A stretch of 64,000 bases of DNA from the NCBI GenBank assembly GCA_037176845.1, contig JAYKXP010000034.1:1-64000 (forward strand), in the 5' to 3' direction. Positions 22,447-34,899 of this stretch are shown in pieces. Numbering within the stretch: the first letter of the stretch is position 1; each line of letters starts with the position of its first letter. The DNA is from Paramarasmius palmivorus. Lineage: Eukaryota; Basidiomycota; Agaricomycetes; Agaricales; Marasmiaceae. Position numbers and translations under genes: made by a program. The notes beneath the pieces were generated by a model. The model was not told the origin of the DNA. It did not search any database and saw only the letters and a program-made list of their open reading frames with translations.

Positions 22447-24579
22447 TTAAGAAGTGGAATTGGTGTTCGTGCTCAACTCATGCCTGTGGTCAAAGTTCGG
22501 TCGTGCAATACTTTTTACGCTACCTCATACGTATATTTTATGCTGTAAGTGCGTACATACTCTGCCAATGCAATCCAAAGTATGCTGCCAGTCCTCTTGT
22601 CCAACGTTTGATGTGTTTTTTTTTGGTTGGCGGTGGTGGGCGCTTATTTCGAGGCTCTGTTGCGCACAACCACGACCTCTGAATATCGAATCCTGCGCAC
22701 ATTCATTGTCAACGCAAGCCTTGCTGTTGTTGTCGACCTATGAACCTGGCCAAGGTATGCTTTCTAATCCCGTTTCTTCCTCAGGCTTTCATCCTTTTGC
22801 AGGTCGTCTTCATCTTCTGTCTTTCGGCTGCAGATTCAACGTTGTCTTGTTCCTCTTCGACTCCAAGACCCTTCAAGTCGAATCACGTTTTCAGAACGCA
22901 CAAAAGCCTTTTTTTCTGCCCTCGTAGCGGATCTCTATCAACGCGAACCCTTACGACGTCGGACCACGGGTCTAGTGTTGGCAAAAAAGACAATCGACTT
23001 TCTCGGTACTTTCGTGCTGAGACTTGGGTTCAACGTCTTTCCAGCAAGACCTTTGACGTTCAGCGCTATTTATCTCGTTCAATTCGACTCGGATTCGAGT
23101 ATTCAACCATCGTAGCTCGTAGTAGGTATGTTCTCCTTCAAGTTTCTTCGCTTCGTGTTTCACCGAGTCATCCCGTTTTTTGGCTTCAACAGATAAGGAT
23201 TCAACCCTCTTTCCTTTGCCCGTGGACATTCAGCTATCGTCTCATGTTTTGTTGGTCAATTCAGGCTGGAGACGGTCAAGTTCTCGAATAGGCATGGTAT
23301 GTTCCTCTTTCTTCGTGTTTCTCACGAGCCCGGCCATTGATACCTACTACCTCTAGGTTCGTGAGCTGCTTTTTCGATACATGGGGAGAGCTCGAGCTCT
23401 ATTCTCCTCGTCCTTGGACACGAAACGCGCTCTCCGTGTCTTCGGGTTTCAAATTCCAGTCAAGCTTCTGCGGCCTGTTCAAACTTCACCCTTCAATGGA
23501 TAAGCTTGATGCTCGTGCGAGCCTTGACGATCACGGGTAGTATGTTCTTCTATTGTGTTCCTCAAGAGCTGAGTCATTGATATCGTTACCTCCAGCTTTA
23601 CTATCCGATCTAGACACTCTTCGGCTTGAAGCCTCAAAGTTTGCGAGCTGCGAATCTGGGGAGAAGGCTTGCAAATATATGATGTATGTTCGGAGTCTGT
23701 CTCCTTCTTTAAGGTACTCATCTGGACTATTTCAGGCCGGCTTTCAGCAGCCAACGCCATGCAGGTTCGATTTCGTCGAACTTGATCCTTAATCCTCGAA
23801 GCTCGAAGTGATAACCTTCTCCACGAAACACGAACTATGAATCATGCTCTCCGTGCTTCCAATGTATCCTCTGTTCTTGTTCATTGAACAATTCTGAATC
23901 TTGATGGCTGGCGGATCAACACAACCACGGGTCTGGTGTTGGAAGGAAGATCAACGCAACAGTCATTGGATACGATACCGGTATGTTCACCTTCGTTATT
24001 ACTTGGTTGAATTATTGATGGTATTACCATGAGCTTTGTCAAATTCAGATTCAGAGACCCTGCGGGAAGTTCGCGGCCTGCTCGAAGATGCGGGTATGTA
24101 TTCGACGTGGTCCGTTTTCTTCGTTCTTCAAGGTACTCAACCGGACTGTTTGATGCCAGTTTTATTGACAAGTAGCGCCTTCAAGCAACTGAACGTTGAA
24201 AGCCGGATCGGAGTCAAGATAACGCGTGGTGCCCGTACATGTTGGAAATCTACCTTTCGACTCAAAAACCTAAAGAGGTGCACGTTCAACGGCCCTGACA
24301 TGTTTGGCGCTCGAGCGTTCAATCTCAAGCTATATCTTCTTATCGGCATTCCTTTGAGGGTATTCGTTGGCTACTGATTGAGGTTTGGCGTTTGGTGCCT
24401 CTCAAGTTGGGGTAATGGGCTCGGAAACAGGCCGATGGCACGGATTCTATGAGCGCTTGGGTCCTTGGTTGTGGTGACTGGCGCAAAGGACGAGTATAGT
24501 GAGCGCGATTTAATTCATCTCTCTCTCTGCTTTTACTGACTTTGAGCTTCTAGGAAAATACAAAAAAATCGGTTCATAA
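22447..24579 (+). pseudogene. Array gene P, copy 2
   Basis: The lead shows the GGTGGGCGC box near 22640, but the ATG is again replaced (...GCGCACAACCACGACC). Modules repeat at about 22900-23560, 23600-23960 and 24040-24200. The last large exon reads FRLKNLKRCTFNGPDMFGAR then NLKLYLLIGIPLRVF and is interrupted by TGA near 24376. The stop motif ...GGTTCATAA ends at 24579, 134 bp from 7TM copy 3. Confidence 0.4.
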
Positions 24580-24712
24580 ATTAGGCCTGTCAAAGGCGTT
24601 GTACAGACCATTCAAGAAGAAATAGTAGAGCCAAATAAATACCAGCAATTTTTCGCCATTCCAATTCCCCGTGTCCGAAACCTTGAACATGAAGGTCTAT
24701 ACTCCGGCGTAA

Positions 24713-26272
24713 TCACTCCTTGCTCGCGGTAGTTTCGGAGGAGGCTTCGTGCCTCTGCGCCTCGATATCGCCGCTTTCATTCGTGGATCCTTGCTCGGGT
24801 TGAGGATCCAGGATATGTACTTCGGCACGTTCAACCGTATCGGTGGCTGCCGCAGCTCGGGGTGGCTCTCTGAATCGTAGACTAGATAGCGTCAGGGAGT
24901 CGGGCACAGCACTACGGGAGAAGCCAAGACTGGTACGCAGGACGATAAGTGTTGGTGCGATACCCTAGGGGACGGGCGTGAGTCAGTAATTTATTGTCAT
25001 AGTGTTTGTAGCACGCACGACCATCAGGCATACAAGCGGAGATAGGTCTAGGGGAAACCCAAAAGTGCTCGTAGACTGTCGAATCGATGCATAGATAATA
25101 AGGCTGGCAGAGTACATGGCCCCAGACTCGATACTGAAATTATGTCAATGAGTAATTACCAAAACAAATCGCAAAACTCACATTATTGCTATGATGTTTC
25201 TATACTTCCGCCTAATCTGTTGACCCAGCAACTCGCGTGCATCACGACTCATCCACCATATCCGACCCGCTAATAAATGGGTGAAACGCATGATGTGCAT
25301 GATTTCAGGATTGAGTTGGCGTTGAGCACTTACCAATAATTAGAGACAGAAGAAGGGTGTTGCCCGCATTAACAAAAAGATGTGCAGTGAGAAAATTAAG
25401 CGCCGTCTGCGTTACCTCGGAATTTGGACGCTTGAGAATCGGGGGGATGAAACCTATCATGATACCAGCTATACCAATGGCTAAAAAAAGAATGTTAACA
25501 TTACGCCAAACACTCAAGATGGGAAAAAACCATTGGTGACCACCAGCGCTATTGTGGGCATAATGGAAGCGCGCCAACTTGAACCCCAAAGCGTAAAATA
25601 CCGATAAAGCTACGAAAAAAATCAGACATAGTCGACGAAGGAGGAAATTAGACCCTTACAAGGATAGCATCTGCAACACAGCTACCATATTTCAGATTCA
25701 CTGGACTTCTTTCATTGCAAGCTGAATCTCACTTTGCGAGTACGTAGAGTAAATCAATCAAAGCTCTGGACGTAGTTCATTATCAGCATCTCAACTAAAC
25801 AAATGAGCATCATATTATGGACTTACTCGAAGATGATGTGGCTATTATTACTATCCCAACTCAATAGGATATCAGAATCCTTTGTCACTGCCACTTGAAA
25901 GCCCAAAACTGCCTCTTTGATGACTTCTGCTGCTTTACAAAGAGAAGCTGAAATAGAAAGCACGAAAAGTACAGTGGTCCAAGCCAGATGAAGCCTGCGA
26001 TTAACAACGGCCGGACGTGCACATATGAGGTAGACTGTCAAACCAAAGAGTAGAACATAGAACCCTGCAGAAATTAGCCACTTAATGCTAAGCAGATATT
26101 CAACATTGCATCTATGAACTCACCTAGAAGAAACAGCGTCAACTGGTCCCACTTGAAATGAGTATATCCTGACTCATGATTCAAGTGGAGTACTTACACC
26201 GACGAGAAAAAAAGGTGCCAATAGAACACCTTTGATCGAGTACCCAGCTTCAAACGGAAAGGAGTCCGGCAT
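24713..26272 (-). CDS. 7TM membrane protein, copy 3 (reference copy)
   Basis: Fully resolved ten-exon gene of 355 aa. Exons in order: 26198-26272, 26124-26142 (19 nt), 25827-26064, 25733-25765, 25660-25681 (22 nt), 25531-25609, 25334-25480, 25182-25269, 25019-25133 and 24713-24964. All phases agree and every intron is GT...AG. Seven hydrophobic segments fall at about residues 14-45, 57-76, 110-135, 140-165, 180-205, 228-248 and 258-280. Hallmarks are YSIKGVLLAPFFLVG, NRRLHLAWTTVLFVLS, GRIWWMSRDARELLG, ESGAMYSASLI and GIAPTLIVLRTSLG, then a polar tail with EQGSTNESGDIEAQ. These fit a large uncharacterised 7TM family expanded in Agaricomycetes; ligand and signalling partner are unknown. Placement at the plasma membrane with the N-terminus outside is inferred. 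Confidence 0.9.
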
Positions 26273-26316
26273 GGGCGTGAGGTATAGGCTTAGATGTCTG
26301 TTATAGATGAAGATGA

Positions 26317-26323
26317 ATTTATA
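26317..26323 (-). promoter_or_regulatory. TATA box of 7TM copy 3
   Basis: TATAAAT on the minus strand about 45 bp upstream of the ATG at 26272. Confidence 0.6.
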
Positions 26324-26989
26324 CTCACAGAGAGGTGCCCGTTTCATTGCCGTCTCCAGATGTTCGAGCTATCGCTGAAAAGAACTAAGATCAAAATGGT
26401 AGCAGTGCATGGTGTAGACTTTACCGATGATACACTGATGCACCTACTCTGCTCATGGGAGACTTCTACAGTGCAGAGACTCCGCATCAACTTCGCATGG
26501 CCAGGTACCCGTTCTTGACGGGTAACGGGTGTCGTCAGATGGTAGCCGTGACCATCCCGTCAAGAATTTCGAGGAGAGGAGGGATATGGCCAACGGCACG
26601 GCTGTGTACCCAGCAAAAACGGTAACTTGACGGGTTAACGGTTTTGTGGGTGCTCAATGAGCACTACTTGTGGTAGCGCTCCTGCGAGCTGAGATAGTGA
26701 ATGGACCGACCCTGCCAGGTACAATGGTCCTTTCTGGGGCAATTCAGTGTCAAATTTAGCACTTGAGGCTCCTTTTCATGGTTGAACACACTCACTAAAC
26801 CACGGCATCCCGTTTTTGATCGTTTCCGTGACACGGATGGGTTTGAACTAGCCCCCGAAGGCATAGTGCGCATCCCTAATAATTGGGAGCAGTGCAGCCG
26901 GGGAAATTGTCCAGTAGAAGCCACTTGGACCGACTTTCGTAGCGATAGCCGCCACTCGCCAGCCCAACGCCAGCCAACAGTAAGTATAT
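26324..26989. other. Array block X3, mostly deleted
   Basis: Only the promoter-proximal 190 bp match other X blocks. From about 26515 the sequence is unrelated and holds a short inverted arrangement of TTGACGGGTAACGG (26516-26530) and TTGACGGGTTAACGG (26627-26641). The block then joins directly to the second exon of G3, so unit 3 lost about 1.3 kb of X and the first exon of G. Confidence 0.45.
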
Positions 26990-27196
26990 TCACACCCAGC
27001 CCATCCCTGCGTCTAGCCCTATCGGATTCATCAAGTCTCGAAATAGTAAAACACAAAGCATGCGCCTTTGTGGAACTCGCTTCGGCTGACGCTGCTATGT
27101 AGGCATGCGATTACCCAAAACGAGGTGTCTGTGAAGTTGCCTGGGGCTGAGAGCGTTAAGGTGAATGTGGAGAACAAAAAGGAACGTGGGGATAGG
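26990..27196 (+). pseudogene. Array fragment G3, exon B only
   Basis: It keeps IVKHKACAFVELASADAA (RNP1 box KACAFVEL) then, after a frame change near 27098, RHAITQNEVSVKLPGAESVK and ENKKERGDRE. The Gly-rich tail is replaced by unrelated sequence. Confidence 0.5.
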
Positions 27197-27855
27197 GAAC
27201 AGATTAATATTTTTGGCTACATACTATACACACAAGGTGATACTGGTTAAGGTTCACTGGGGACAAACCAGTGACCGCTGGACTATCTGGTGCTCGAGTC
27301 GCACGGTCATCCTGGTTTCGGCGAAGCTGGATGACGGTCTGTAGTCTATGCATTCCAATCCATGAGTCATAAGCCGACTGTAGGCATCTCGTTAAAATGA
27401 TGCTGCGTACTTGATAAACAAAGACGTACTACTACAGTTCTTGTTTTCCTCTTTGTCTGTGATCTCCCTCTTGGCCTTGTTAATGCCACTCTGGAGATAG
27501 CGAGACATGCCTCACCTTCTATTCTTCACCTGCATGTTGCATGAATGAGGGCGTTAATGAAAGGTCCTTTACTTCGAAAATTTCGTACGCACCTAAGTAT
27601 CACTCGTCGCGTCGCATTGCATTGGGGCGTGTTTTCAGCGTCGAGCGGCTAGAAGTATCAAAAAGGGTGCAGTATTTCATAATTGGAACCGTTTGAGATA
27701 GATGGGAACTTGGAAGGAAGGATGTGAGAGGAACATAGCGGGCTTGACGCCTTCGGACGTGGGCGCAGTGGTCGAAGGGCAATGAGATTACGTCATCAAA
27801 TGTTGAATGTTGAATTATTTATTGCCGATGCGGCAGTTTGAAGTCTGGGTGTTTC
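27197..27855. other. Unit-specific insertion of unknown origin
   Basis: This stretch breaks the RGG tail of G3 and rejoins the P lead (TTTCTTCTTCCTCAGGCTTTC) at about 27855. A piece GTGATACTGG-TTAAGG at 27238-27253 still resembles the G2 tail, so the left edge is ragged. No coding region, terminal repeat or target duplication was recognised. Confidence 0.4.
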
Positions 27856-29004
27856 CGCTTTCTTCTTCCTCAGGCTTTCATCCTTTTACAGGTCGTCTCC
27901 ATCGTCTATCTTTCGTCTTTCACCAGCTGCATATTCGACTTTGAAATCTAACCCCTTCGGACATCTCGATGCGGGATTTCATGCTAGGATTGGGTAAACG
28001 TTGTCTTGATAGTCTTTGAATTCAAGACCTTTCAAGTTTTCACAACGTGCAAAAGCCTTTTTTTTCCTGTTCTCGTGGTGGATCTCGATCAACACGAACC
28101 CCGGACCACGGGCCTGGTGTTGAAAAAAGACAATCGACTTCCTCGCTACTTTCGTTGTCAGCAACGTCGTTCCAGCTAGACCTTTGACGTTCAGCGCTAC
28201 TCAACTCGTTCAATTCGAATGTTCAGCCATCCAGACTCGGGCTAGGTATGTTCTCCTTCAAGTTTCTTCGCTTCGTGTTTCCCCGAGTCATTCTGTTTTT
28301 AGGCTTCAACGGATAAGGATTCAACCTCTTTCCTTTGCTCGTGAACATTCAGCTATCGTCTCGCGTTTTGTTGTCCAATTCAGAGGCCGGAGACAGTCAA
28401 GTTCGTGGTACGGTCTTTTTCTTCGTGTTCCTTACAAGCCGAGTAGTTGATATCTGTTACCTCGAGGTTCGTGAGCTGCTTGTTCAATACATGAGGAGAA
28501 AGCTCGAGCCCGGTTCTCCTCGTCCTTGGAGTCTTACCTTCTCGATACATGCTCTCCATGTCTTCAAGTTTCAAATCACAATCGAGCTTCTGCAGCCTGT
28601 CCATTCTTATCGGACAAACTTCGATGCTCAGCCTTAATGAGCAAGGATCTGGTGTTGGAAGGATGTCTGGATGTGATATCGGTACGTTCACCTTCTTTTG
28701 TGTTACTCGGATGAATCGTTGGTACTTATTACCTGTCAGCTTTGTATAATCGGGATTCAGACAGCTTCAGCTCGACGCTTGAAAGTTCGCGAACCGGCAC
28801 CTAGGGAGAAGGCTTGGAGTTGCATGCATGTTTTCGACGTCTGCCTCCTTCGTTCTTGGTACTCACCGGGACAGTTCCAGCCAGTTTTATCGACAAACTA
28901 ACGCCCACGAAGGACTCAGAGGATACTGGGCACGATTCAATTCATCTCTTTCTGATTTTACTGACTTGAAGCTTCTAGGAAAAGGAAAAGATATAGGTTT
29001 ATAA
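27856..29004 (+). pseudogene. Array gene P, copy 3, shortened
   Basis: The 5' exon is missing. Exon-module pieces at 28330-28680 and 28770-28910 are close to P copy 2. The second kind of exon reads FKFQITIELLQPVHSYRTNF and LMSKDLVLEGCLDVIS before a GTACGTTC donor. The final exon ends IGL then TAA near 29004, 134 bp from the stop of 7TM copy 4. Confidence 0.4.
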
Positions 29005-29137
29005 ATAAGGCCTGTCAAAGGCGTTGTATAGACGATTCAAGAAGAAATAGTAAAGCCTAATAAATACCAGCCATCTTTCGCTGTTTCGATTTCCCGCATC
29101 CGAAACCTTGAACAGAAAGTTCTATACTCCGGCGTAA

Positions 29138-30699
29138 TCATTCCTTGCTCGCGGTAATTTCGGAGGAGGCTTCGTGCCTCTGCGCCTCGATGTCACTGCT
29201 TCCATTTGTGGATCCTCGCTCGGGTTGAAGGTCCACGATCTGTACTTCGGCACGCTCAGCCGTATCAGTGGCTGCTCCTGCTTGGGATGGCTCTCTAAAT
29301 CGTAGACTAGAGATGACCAGGGAGTCTGGTACTGCGCTTCGGGATAATCCAAGGCTGGTTCGCAGGATAATGAGCGTTGGAGCAATGCCCTGAGATCAAA
29401 GTAAGCAAGTGCCGTGCATGAAAATGATCCATACATACGACCATGAGTGATACAAGTGGAAATAGATCTAAGGGAAAACCAAAAGTGCTCGTAGACTGTC
29501 GAATTGATGCATGAATAATAAGGCTGGCAGAGTACATGGCCCCAGACTCGATGCTGGAATTATGTTAACAAGTAAATACTGAACAAAATTTCAAAACATA
29601 CACCATTGCAATGACGCTGCTGTACTTGCGGTTAACCTCACGACCCAACAACTCGCGTGAATCACGACTCATCCACCATATTCGTCCCGCTGTAGATGAA
29701 TGCAACGCATGATGTGCATCTGATATTAGGATTGACTGAGCATTGACCACTTACCAATAATTAGTGACAGAAGAAGGGTGTTGCCCGCATTCATAAAATA
29801 ATATGCAGTGAGAAAATCAGTCCCTACCTGGTCCACTTCCTTGATGGCAGGCTCAAGATTATAGGGAATGTTTCCCATCAAGACGCCAGCGATACCAATT
29901 GCTGAATAAATGTGAAAATCATGCCAAACACTCAAGACGGGGGAAAGATACCGTTGGTGACAACCAGTGCTATTGTAGGAACAACGGAAGCACGCCAACT
30001 TGAACCCCAAAGCGTAAAATACCGATAAAGCTGCGAAAAAAATCAGACATAGTTGACAAAGGAGGAAAATAGCCCCTTACAAGGATAGCATCCGCAATGC
30101 AGCTATCACATTTCAGATAGTTACTAGATTTCTTTCATTGCAGGCTGAAGCTCACTTTGCGAGTACGTAGAGTAAAACGATCAAAACTCTGGGTGTAGTA
30201 CTTTATCAGTATCTCGAATAAACAAATGAGCATTATGTTATAGGACTTACTCAAAGATGAGGTGGCTAGTATTATTCCCAACCCAACTCAACAGGATATC
30301 AAAATCCTGTGTCACTGCCACTTGAAAGCCCAAAACGGCCTCTTTGATGACTTCTGCTGCTTTACAAAGAGAAGCTGACATAGAAAGCACGAAAAGCACA
30401 GTCGTCCAAGCCAGATGAAGCCTCCGATTGACAACGGCTGAATGTGCGCATAGGAAGTAGGTTGTCAACCCAAAGAGTAGAACATAGAACCCTGCAGAAA
30501 TTAGCCACTTAATGCTAAGCAGATATTCAACATTGCATCTATGAACTCACCTAGAAGAAACAGCGTCAACTGGTCCCACTTGAAATGAGTATATCCTGAC
30601 TCATGATTCAAGTGGAGTACTTACGCCGACGAGGAAAAAAGGTGCCAATAGAACACCTTTGATTGAATACGCAGCTTCAAACGGAAAAGACGTCGACAT
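29138..30699 (-). CDS. 7TM membrane protein, copy 4
   Basis: Ten exons, all open. Exon 1 is 30625-30699 (MSTSFPFEAAYSIKGVLLAP). The variable loops are DFDILLSWVGNNTSHLIFE (end of exon 3) and LEPAIKEVDQVGTD (exon 7). Exon 5 encodes C-IADAIL. The tail ends SSEITASKE with TGA at 29138-29140. From exon 3 back to the exon 1 donor (30481-30625), the sequence is almost base-for-base identical to copy 3, introns included, pointing to recent duplication or gene conversion. Confidence 0.85.
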
Positions 30700-30737
30700 G
30701 GGCACGAGGTATAGGCTTAGATGTCTGTCATAGCTGA

Positions 30738-30744
30738 ATTTATA
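30738..30744 (-). promoter_or_regulatory. TATA box of 7TM copy 4
   Basis: TATAAAT on the minus strand about 39 bp upstream of the ATG at 30699. Confidence 0.6.
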
Positions 30745-32472
30745 CTCACAGAGAGGTGCCTGTTGCTTGATATTTCATTGCAATCTCCGGACATTCGAGC
30801 TATCGCTGAAAAGAACTAAGATCAAAATGGTAGCAATGCATGGTGTAGACATTACCTATCATACACTGATACACCTACGCTGCTCACGGGAAATTTCTAC
30901 AGTGGAGACTCCACATGGCCAGGCACTTACTTCGGGAGCAATGCAACCAGGGAAATTGTCCAGCGGAAGCCTACTTCGTCATTGCTGTTGACCACACATC
31001 CACTTGGATCGATTTTCGTAGCGATAGCCGCCAACCAACAACATATTCTGCACGAGAGCCACCTTAGTGGCGCCACGCTCGGAATGACTGATCAAAGCGA
31101 AAGCGAGCTGATCTTGAAATTAACTTGATGACCGCGCCTATCTTCGTAGAGTTCGGATATTAAGCCTACGAAGCCCGCGACGTGCCTAACCGATGCGTCT
31201 TCCTTGACACATTTCAACTGAAGAATATCGAGGCATCGCAGGATAATGGTAGAGGACAAACTGCGAGGCTTGGTCCTTCTACTGGCGACAGAATTGAGCC
31301 ACCAATAGTCGTGATTGTAGAACATGGGGCAGGATGATTGGAGTGAGGATAGGAAGAGACGCAGCGGATGATAACAGTTGACCATCGCGGGTGCAGTGGC
31401 ATCCATTCCGTGCATCGTGTCTTATCGCGTAGAACTGGTACAGGCTCGTGTGGTGTGCAATGGAGCTCGGTATTAAACACGCGATATCTCAGTTTACTAG
31501 AACCAAAGACCTGGAGAAACGGTTGAAACTCAGGAGAAGAAAAGGTAATTGAACATATGAGGGAATGGAAGGGTTCGGAGTTCGGAGTGCTATCCTCCGC
31601 CAGGCAACCAGGCAACAAGCTTTCTTGTTGTGAACGGCAGTGATAAATGAATGGTTTCATATCTAGGTGAAACGAAGAGGTAAAGGTGTTAAAATACGCA
31701 CCGGAGTTCCGGTCTGTGAAGATGCCTTCTATTCTAGTCTTCATCCAAGACACCCGGTCCGGACATAGACAATTCCTTCCAAGCGCCTGTACGACATATT
31801 CAAGTTTCATTCTGGTGCATGCGCTGCGATGAAATGCATAGCGCTTTTAGGTCTGGGTGAGTGAAGGGGTAGGGTGAAAGGCGACCATAGCAACAATCTC
31901 AAGAATACAATATACCTAGAAAAGAGCTGATACACCATCGCAACTTCGCGAAGAACGCCGCTGAAATGATTTGAGGTTAAAAATTACCCCTTAGAAATTC
32001 ATACCCACCTCAGGGTATCCAGATATACGTCCAGCTGGAGAGTCCGAGAATAAGATGGATCAACGTTCAACGTTCAACGCTCGCAAGTCGCAAGTCAGGT
32101 TGGTGGAAGTGTGAAACAGGGAGGTAGTAAATTCCCACCGTGAGCACTCGCTGGAACCTATCGACCGAAGTTGAACCGAACCGCGACTACACTCAGACCA
32201 CTCAATTCAGCTCTTCTTCGTCTCCTCATTCAGGTTCTTTCGTCAAGGTTGTGATCTTGCATCGAGTCAGACCAGTTTTCGACACTCGCGTCCAATATGC
32301 GTTCTCTGCAGCAAGTCGAAGGATGATCATACTTTGGGGTCGCGATTTTCAACGTTCGAGGATTTTGGATTTGGGTTTCTAGTCACCAAGACAGTCTCGT
32401 TGGAGTCGGTGTCAAAGATATAATAAAGGTTAGGTGAGATATTCTGATTTTTTCTTTTGCTGAAGAACTAAC
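30745..32472 (-). other. Array block X4
   Basis: Homologous to X1. The minus-strand phrase DILQLKCVKEDASVRHVAGF (about 31230-31170) sits in a 198-codon open frame (31214-31810). That frame is not conserved in the other blocks, so I do not call it a gene. Confidence 0.4.
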
Positions 32473-33182
32473 AGTCGTCGTCGAGTTGTCGCTCCTGCCA
32501 TCTCTACCTCAAGGCCTCAGCGCTCAGCACCTCAACAACCTGCGGCACCACTACCAACACCACCACCACCACCACCACCACCATGTAATCAACAACTACC
32601 TCAACCACAACCAAAAACCTAGGCCAACTGAGCAAGCACAAACTCCAGAAAATAGTGTTCAGCAGTCGTCTCTGCCAGTGAATGTTGAATCTCATGGGGT
32701 CGTGGGGCATCGCAAACGGTTTCTTCGTCATACCTCCATCAGTTCCTACACCACCACGTACAGAGCCGTCTCCTGCGCGTGTGCAAGCTGGGAATGAGCG
32801 CTTGAGCAGACGTTTGATAAGGTGTGTCTTCTTTCTTTTTTTAGTTTGCTAACAGCCACGAAATAGACCCCCGACACACCAACCCATCTTTTCCACCTTT
32901 CCCTATCCAAGTTCAGACCCTCAAATCGTGAAACACAAAGCATTCTCGTTTATGGAATTTGCTTCTCCGGATGTCGCGCGTAAGGCGATTACCCAAAATG
33001 AGTTGCCTGGAGTTGAGAATGTCAAGACGAACTCGGAGAACAAGCAGGAACGTGGGGATCAAGAACGTGAGTAGCGACGCCGGAAGGGGTCGTGGACTCG
33101 GTCGAGGTGGTGCTGCAGGAGGAGGTGGGGGAAGAGGAAGTGGGTTTGTCGGGGTGCGCCGGTGCGCCGCAGAAGTAAAAAT
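32473..33182 (+). pseudogene. Array fragment G4 (G3BP-like 3' part)
   Basis: Exon A begins after CTAACAG, carries a Pro/Thr linker with a (CAC)n run, then a degraded SSAVASVNVESHGVVG region. Exon B (about 32900-33182) reads IVKHKAFSFMEFASPDVARK then AITQNELPGVENVK and a Gly/Arg tail, in more than one frame. The (CAC)n run lies at about 32561-32583 and codes a His stretch in one frame. Confidence 0.5.
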
Positions 33183-33393
33183 GAATAAGTTTTAGTGGTC
33201 GTGCTCAACTCACGCTTGCCGTGGTTTTCTTGTCCGGTCGTGCATTGTCTTTTACGCTACCTCATACTCTATGCCGTGCATGTGTACATATTCCTCTGTC
33301 AATGCAATTGAAAAGGGTGTTGCCAGTGTTCTTGTTCAATGTGTTTTTTTTCGGTGGTGGGCGCCTAAATTTCGTGTCTCCCGAATTGAAACC

Positions 33394-34775
33394 ATGACCA
33401 CGGCCTTGTTGAACCACAACGGATGGTTACTGGTATACTCTCCCTTTCATCCTCTTTGACTGGAACGGATTGTTCTTGGTATCCCTGCTTGAATCGTGTC
33501 TCCGCAAGACTCGAGACTCGAGACTCGCACTCATTTGGCCGTTCTCCTGGAAGGGTTCCAAACCCCACGTAATGAAACGTAGGCTATCACCAGACAGCGC
33601 GGTGCCAGTGGAATGATGGATCGTGTTGGTGTGTTCACCTCAGGCTTCTTTCGTGTCCCTAGAGAGCTAAGATACCTACTATTTACCTCCAGCCTTAGAT
33701 ACTCTTCGGCTTGATGCCTCGTGAGCTATCGAGACCTTGGGAGAAGACCCGAAGATGCAAGGTGTATCCCCTTCCGAGTTTGTCAGGGTACTCATCTAGA
33801 CCTTTTCTGGTTCGACGCGGAGATTTGGAGATGCCTTGCAAACCCTCAAGCCTGCTCTTCTCGTCCTTGGGGCTTGGAGTCTCAACCTTCTACACGAAAC
33901 ACACTCCGACGTAAAGCACTGAATCGAAGTACAGTCTATCAACGCAAGCCTTAATGGAAGCCTCAAGCAAGAGGATCGACGCGACGGGTATGTTCCTTTT
34001 TCTTCGTGTTCCTCGCCCTAGCCGTTGATACCCGTTACCTCTCGCTTTCAGACACTCTTCTGCTCGACGCTTGAAGCTTTCAAATCTGCGAGCTGCGAAC
34101 CTGGGGAGAAGGCTGGGACACGTACGGTGACTCGGATCACCATTGGACAAGACATGTAAGTGTTCGACGTCTGTCTCCCTCGTTCTTGATACTCACCGGG
34201 ACTATTTCGGTTAGTCTTTGCAATCGTGGTCACTGAAAGGAGTCAGCGCCTTGGAGTCTTACTTTCTCGATTGAACATGTTCTCCGTATCTTCGAGTTTC
34301 AATCGAGCTTCTACAGTCTGTTATGCTCAAACTCCATCCTTATTGGACCAACCTCGATACTCAGCGAGCCTTGACGATTACGAGTCTGGTGTTGGAAGGA
34401 GGATCGCTATTTTGGTATGTTTACCTTCCTTTATGTTACTTGGCCAATTCATTGATGGGATTGCCTCCAGCGTTGTCTTATTGAGATTCAGACATTCTTC
34501 GACTTGAAGCTTGGAGGTTCGCGAGCTGCGACCTAGGGAGAAAGCTTAGAGGTGCGTGTATGTGTTTAACGTTCGTCCCCTTCGTTCTTGGTACACGCTC
34601 ATCTAGACCCGTTTCAGCCAGCCTTATCTTGCACCTGAACGTTGAACCTCGGATTGGAGTCTACGCCTTCGTCGGAATGCTCACGAAGGACTCAGAGGAT
34701 AGTGAGCGCGATTTGGTCTCTTCCTGCTACTGTATTACTGACTTCGAGCTTCTAGGTGACGAAATTGATCCATAA
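33394..34775 (+). pseudogene. Array gene P, copy 4
   Basis: The conserved start context is present (ATG at 33394, MTTALLNHNGWL), followed by a GTATACTC donor. Modules run through 33600-34560. The last exon ends GDEIDP at TAA 34773-34775, 125 bp from the stop of 7TM copy 5. I could not join all exons in one frame, so functional status is open. Confidence 0.4.
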
Positions 34776-34899
34776 ATTACGCCCAATCAAACGTGTTGTA
34801 CAGACTATACAAGAAGAAATAGTAGCGCCCAATAAATACCAGCTATTTTTCGCCATTTCAATTTAAAACTTGAACAGGAAGCGCTACACTGCGGCGTAA

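Noticed and set aside
31214..31810. 198-codon minus-strand frame in X4
   Set aside because: Open by chance: the equivalent stretch is interrupted in the other X blocks, and the recurring phrases sit in different frames there.
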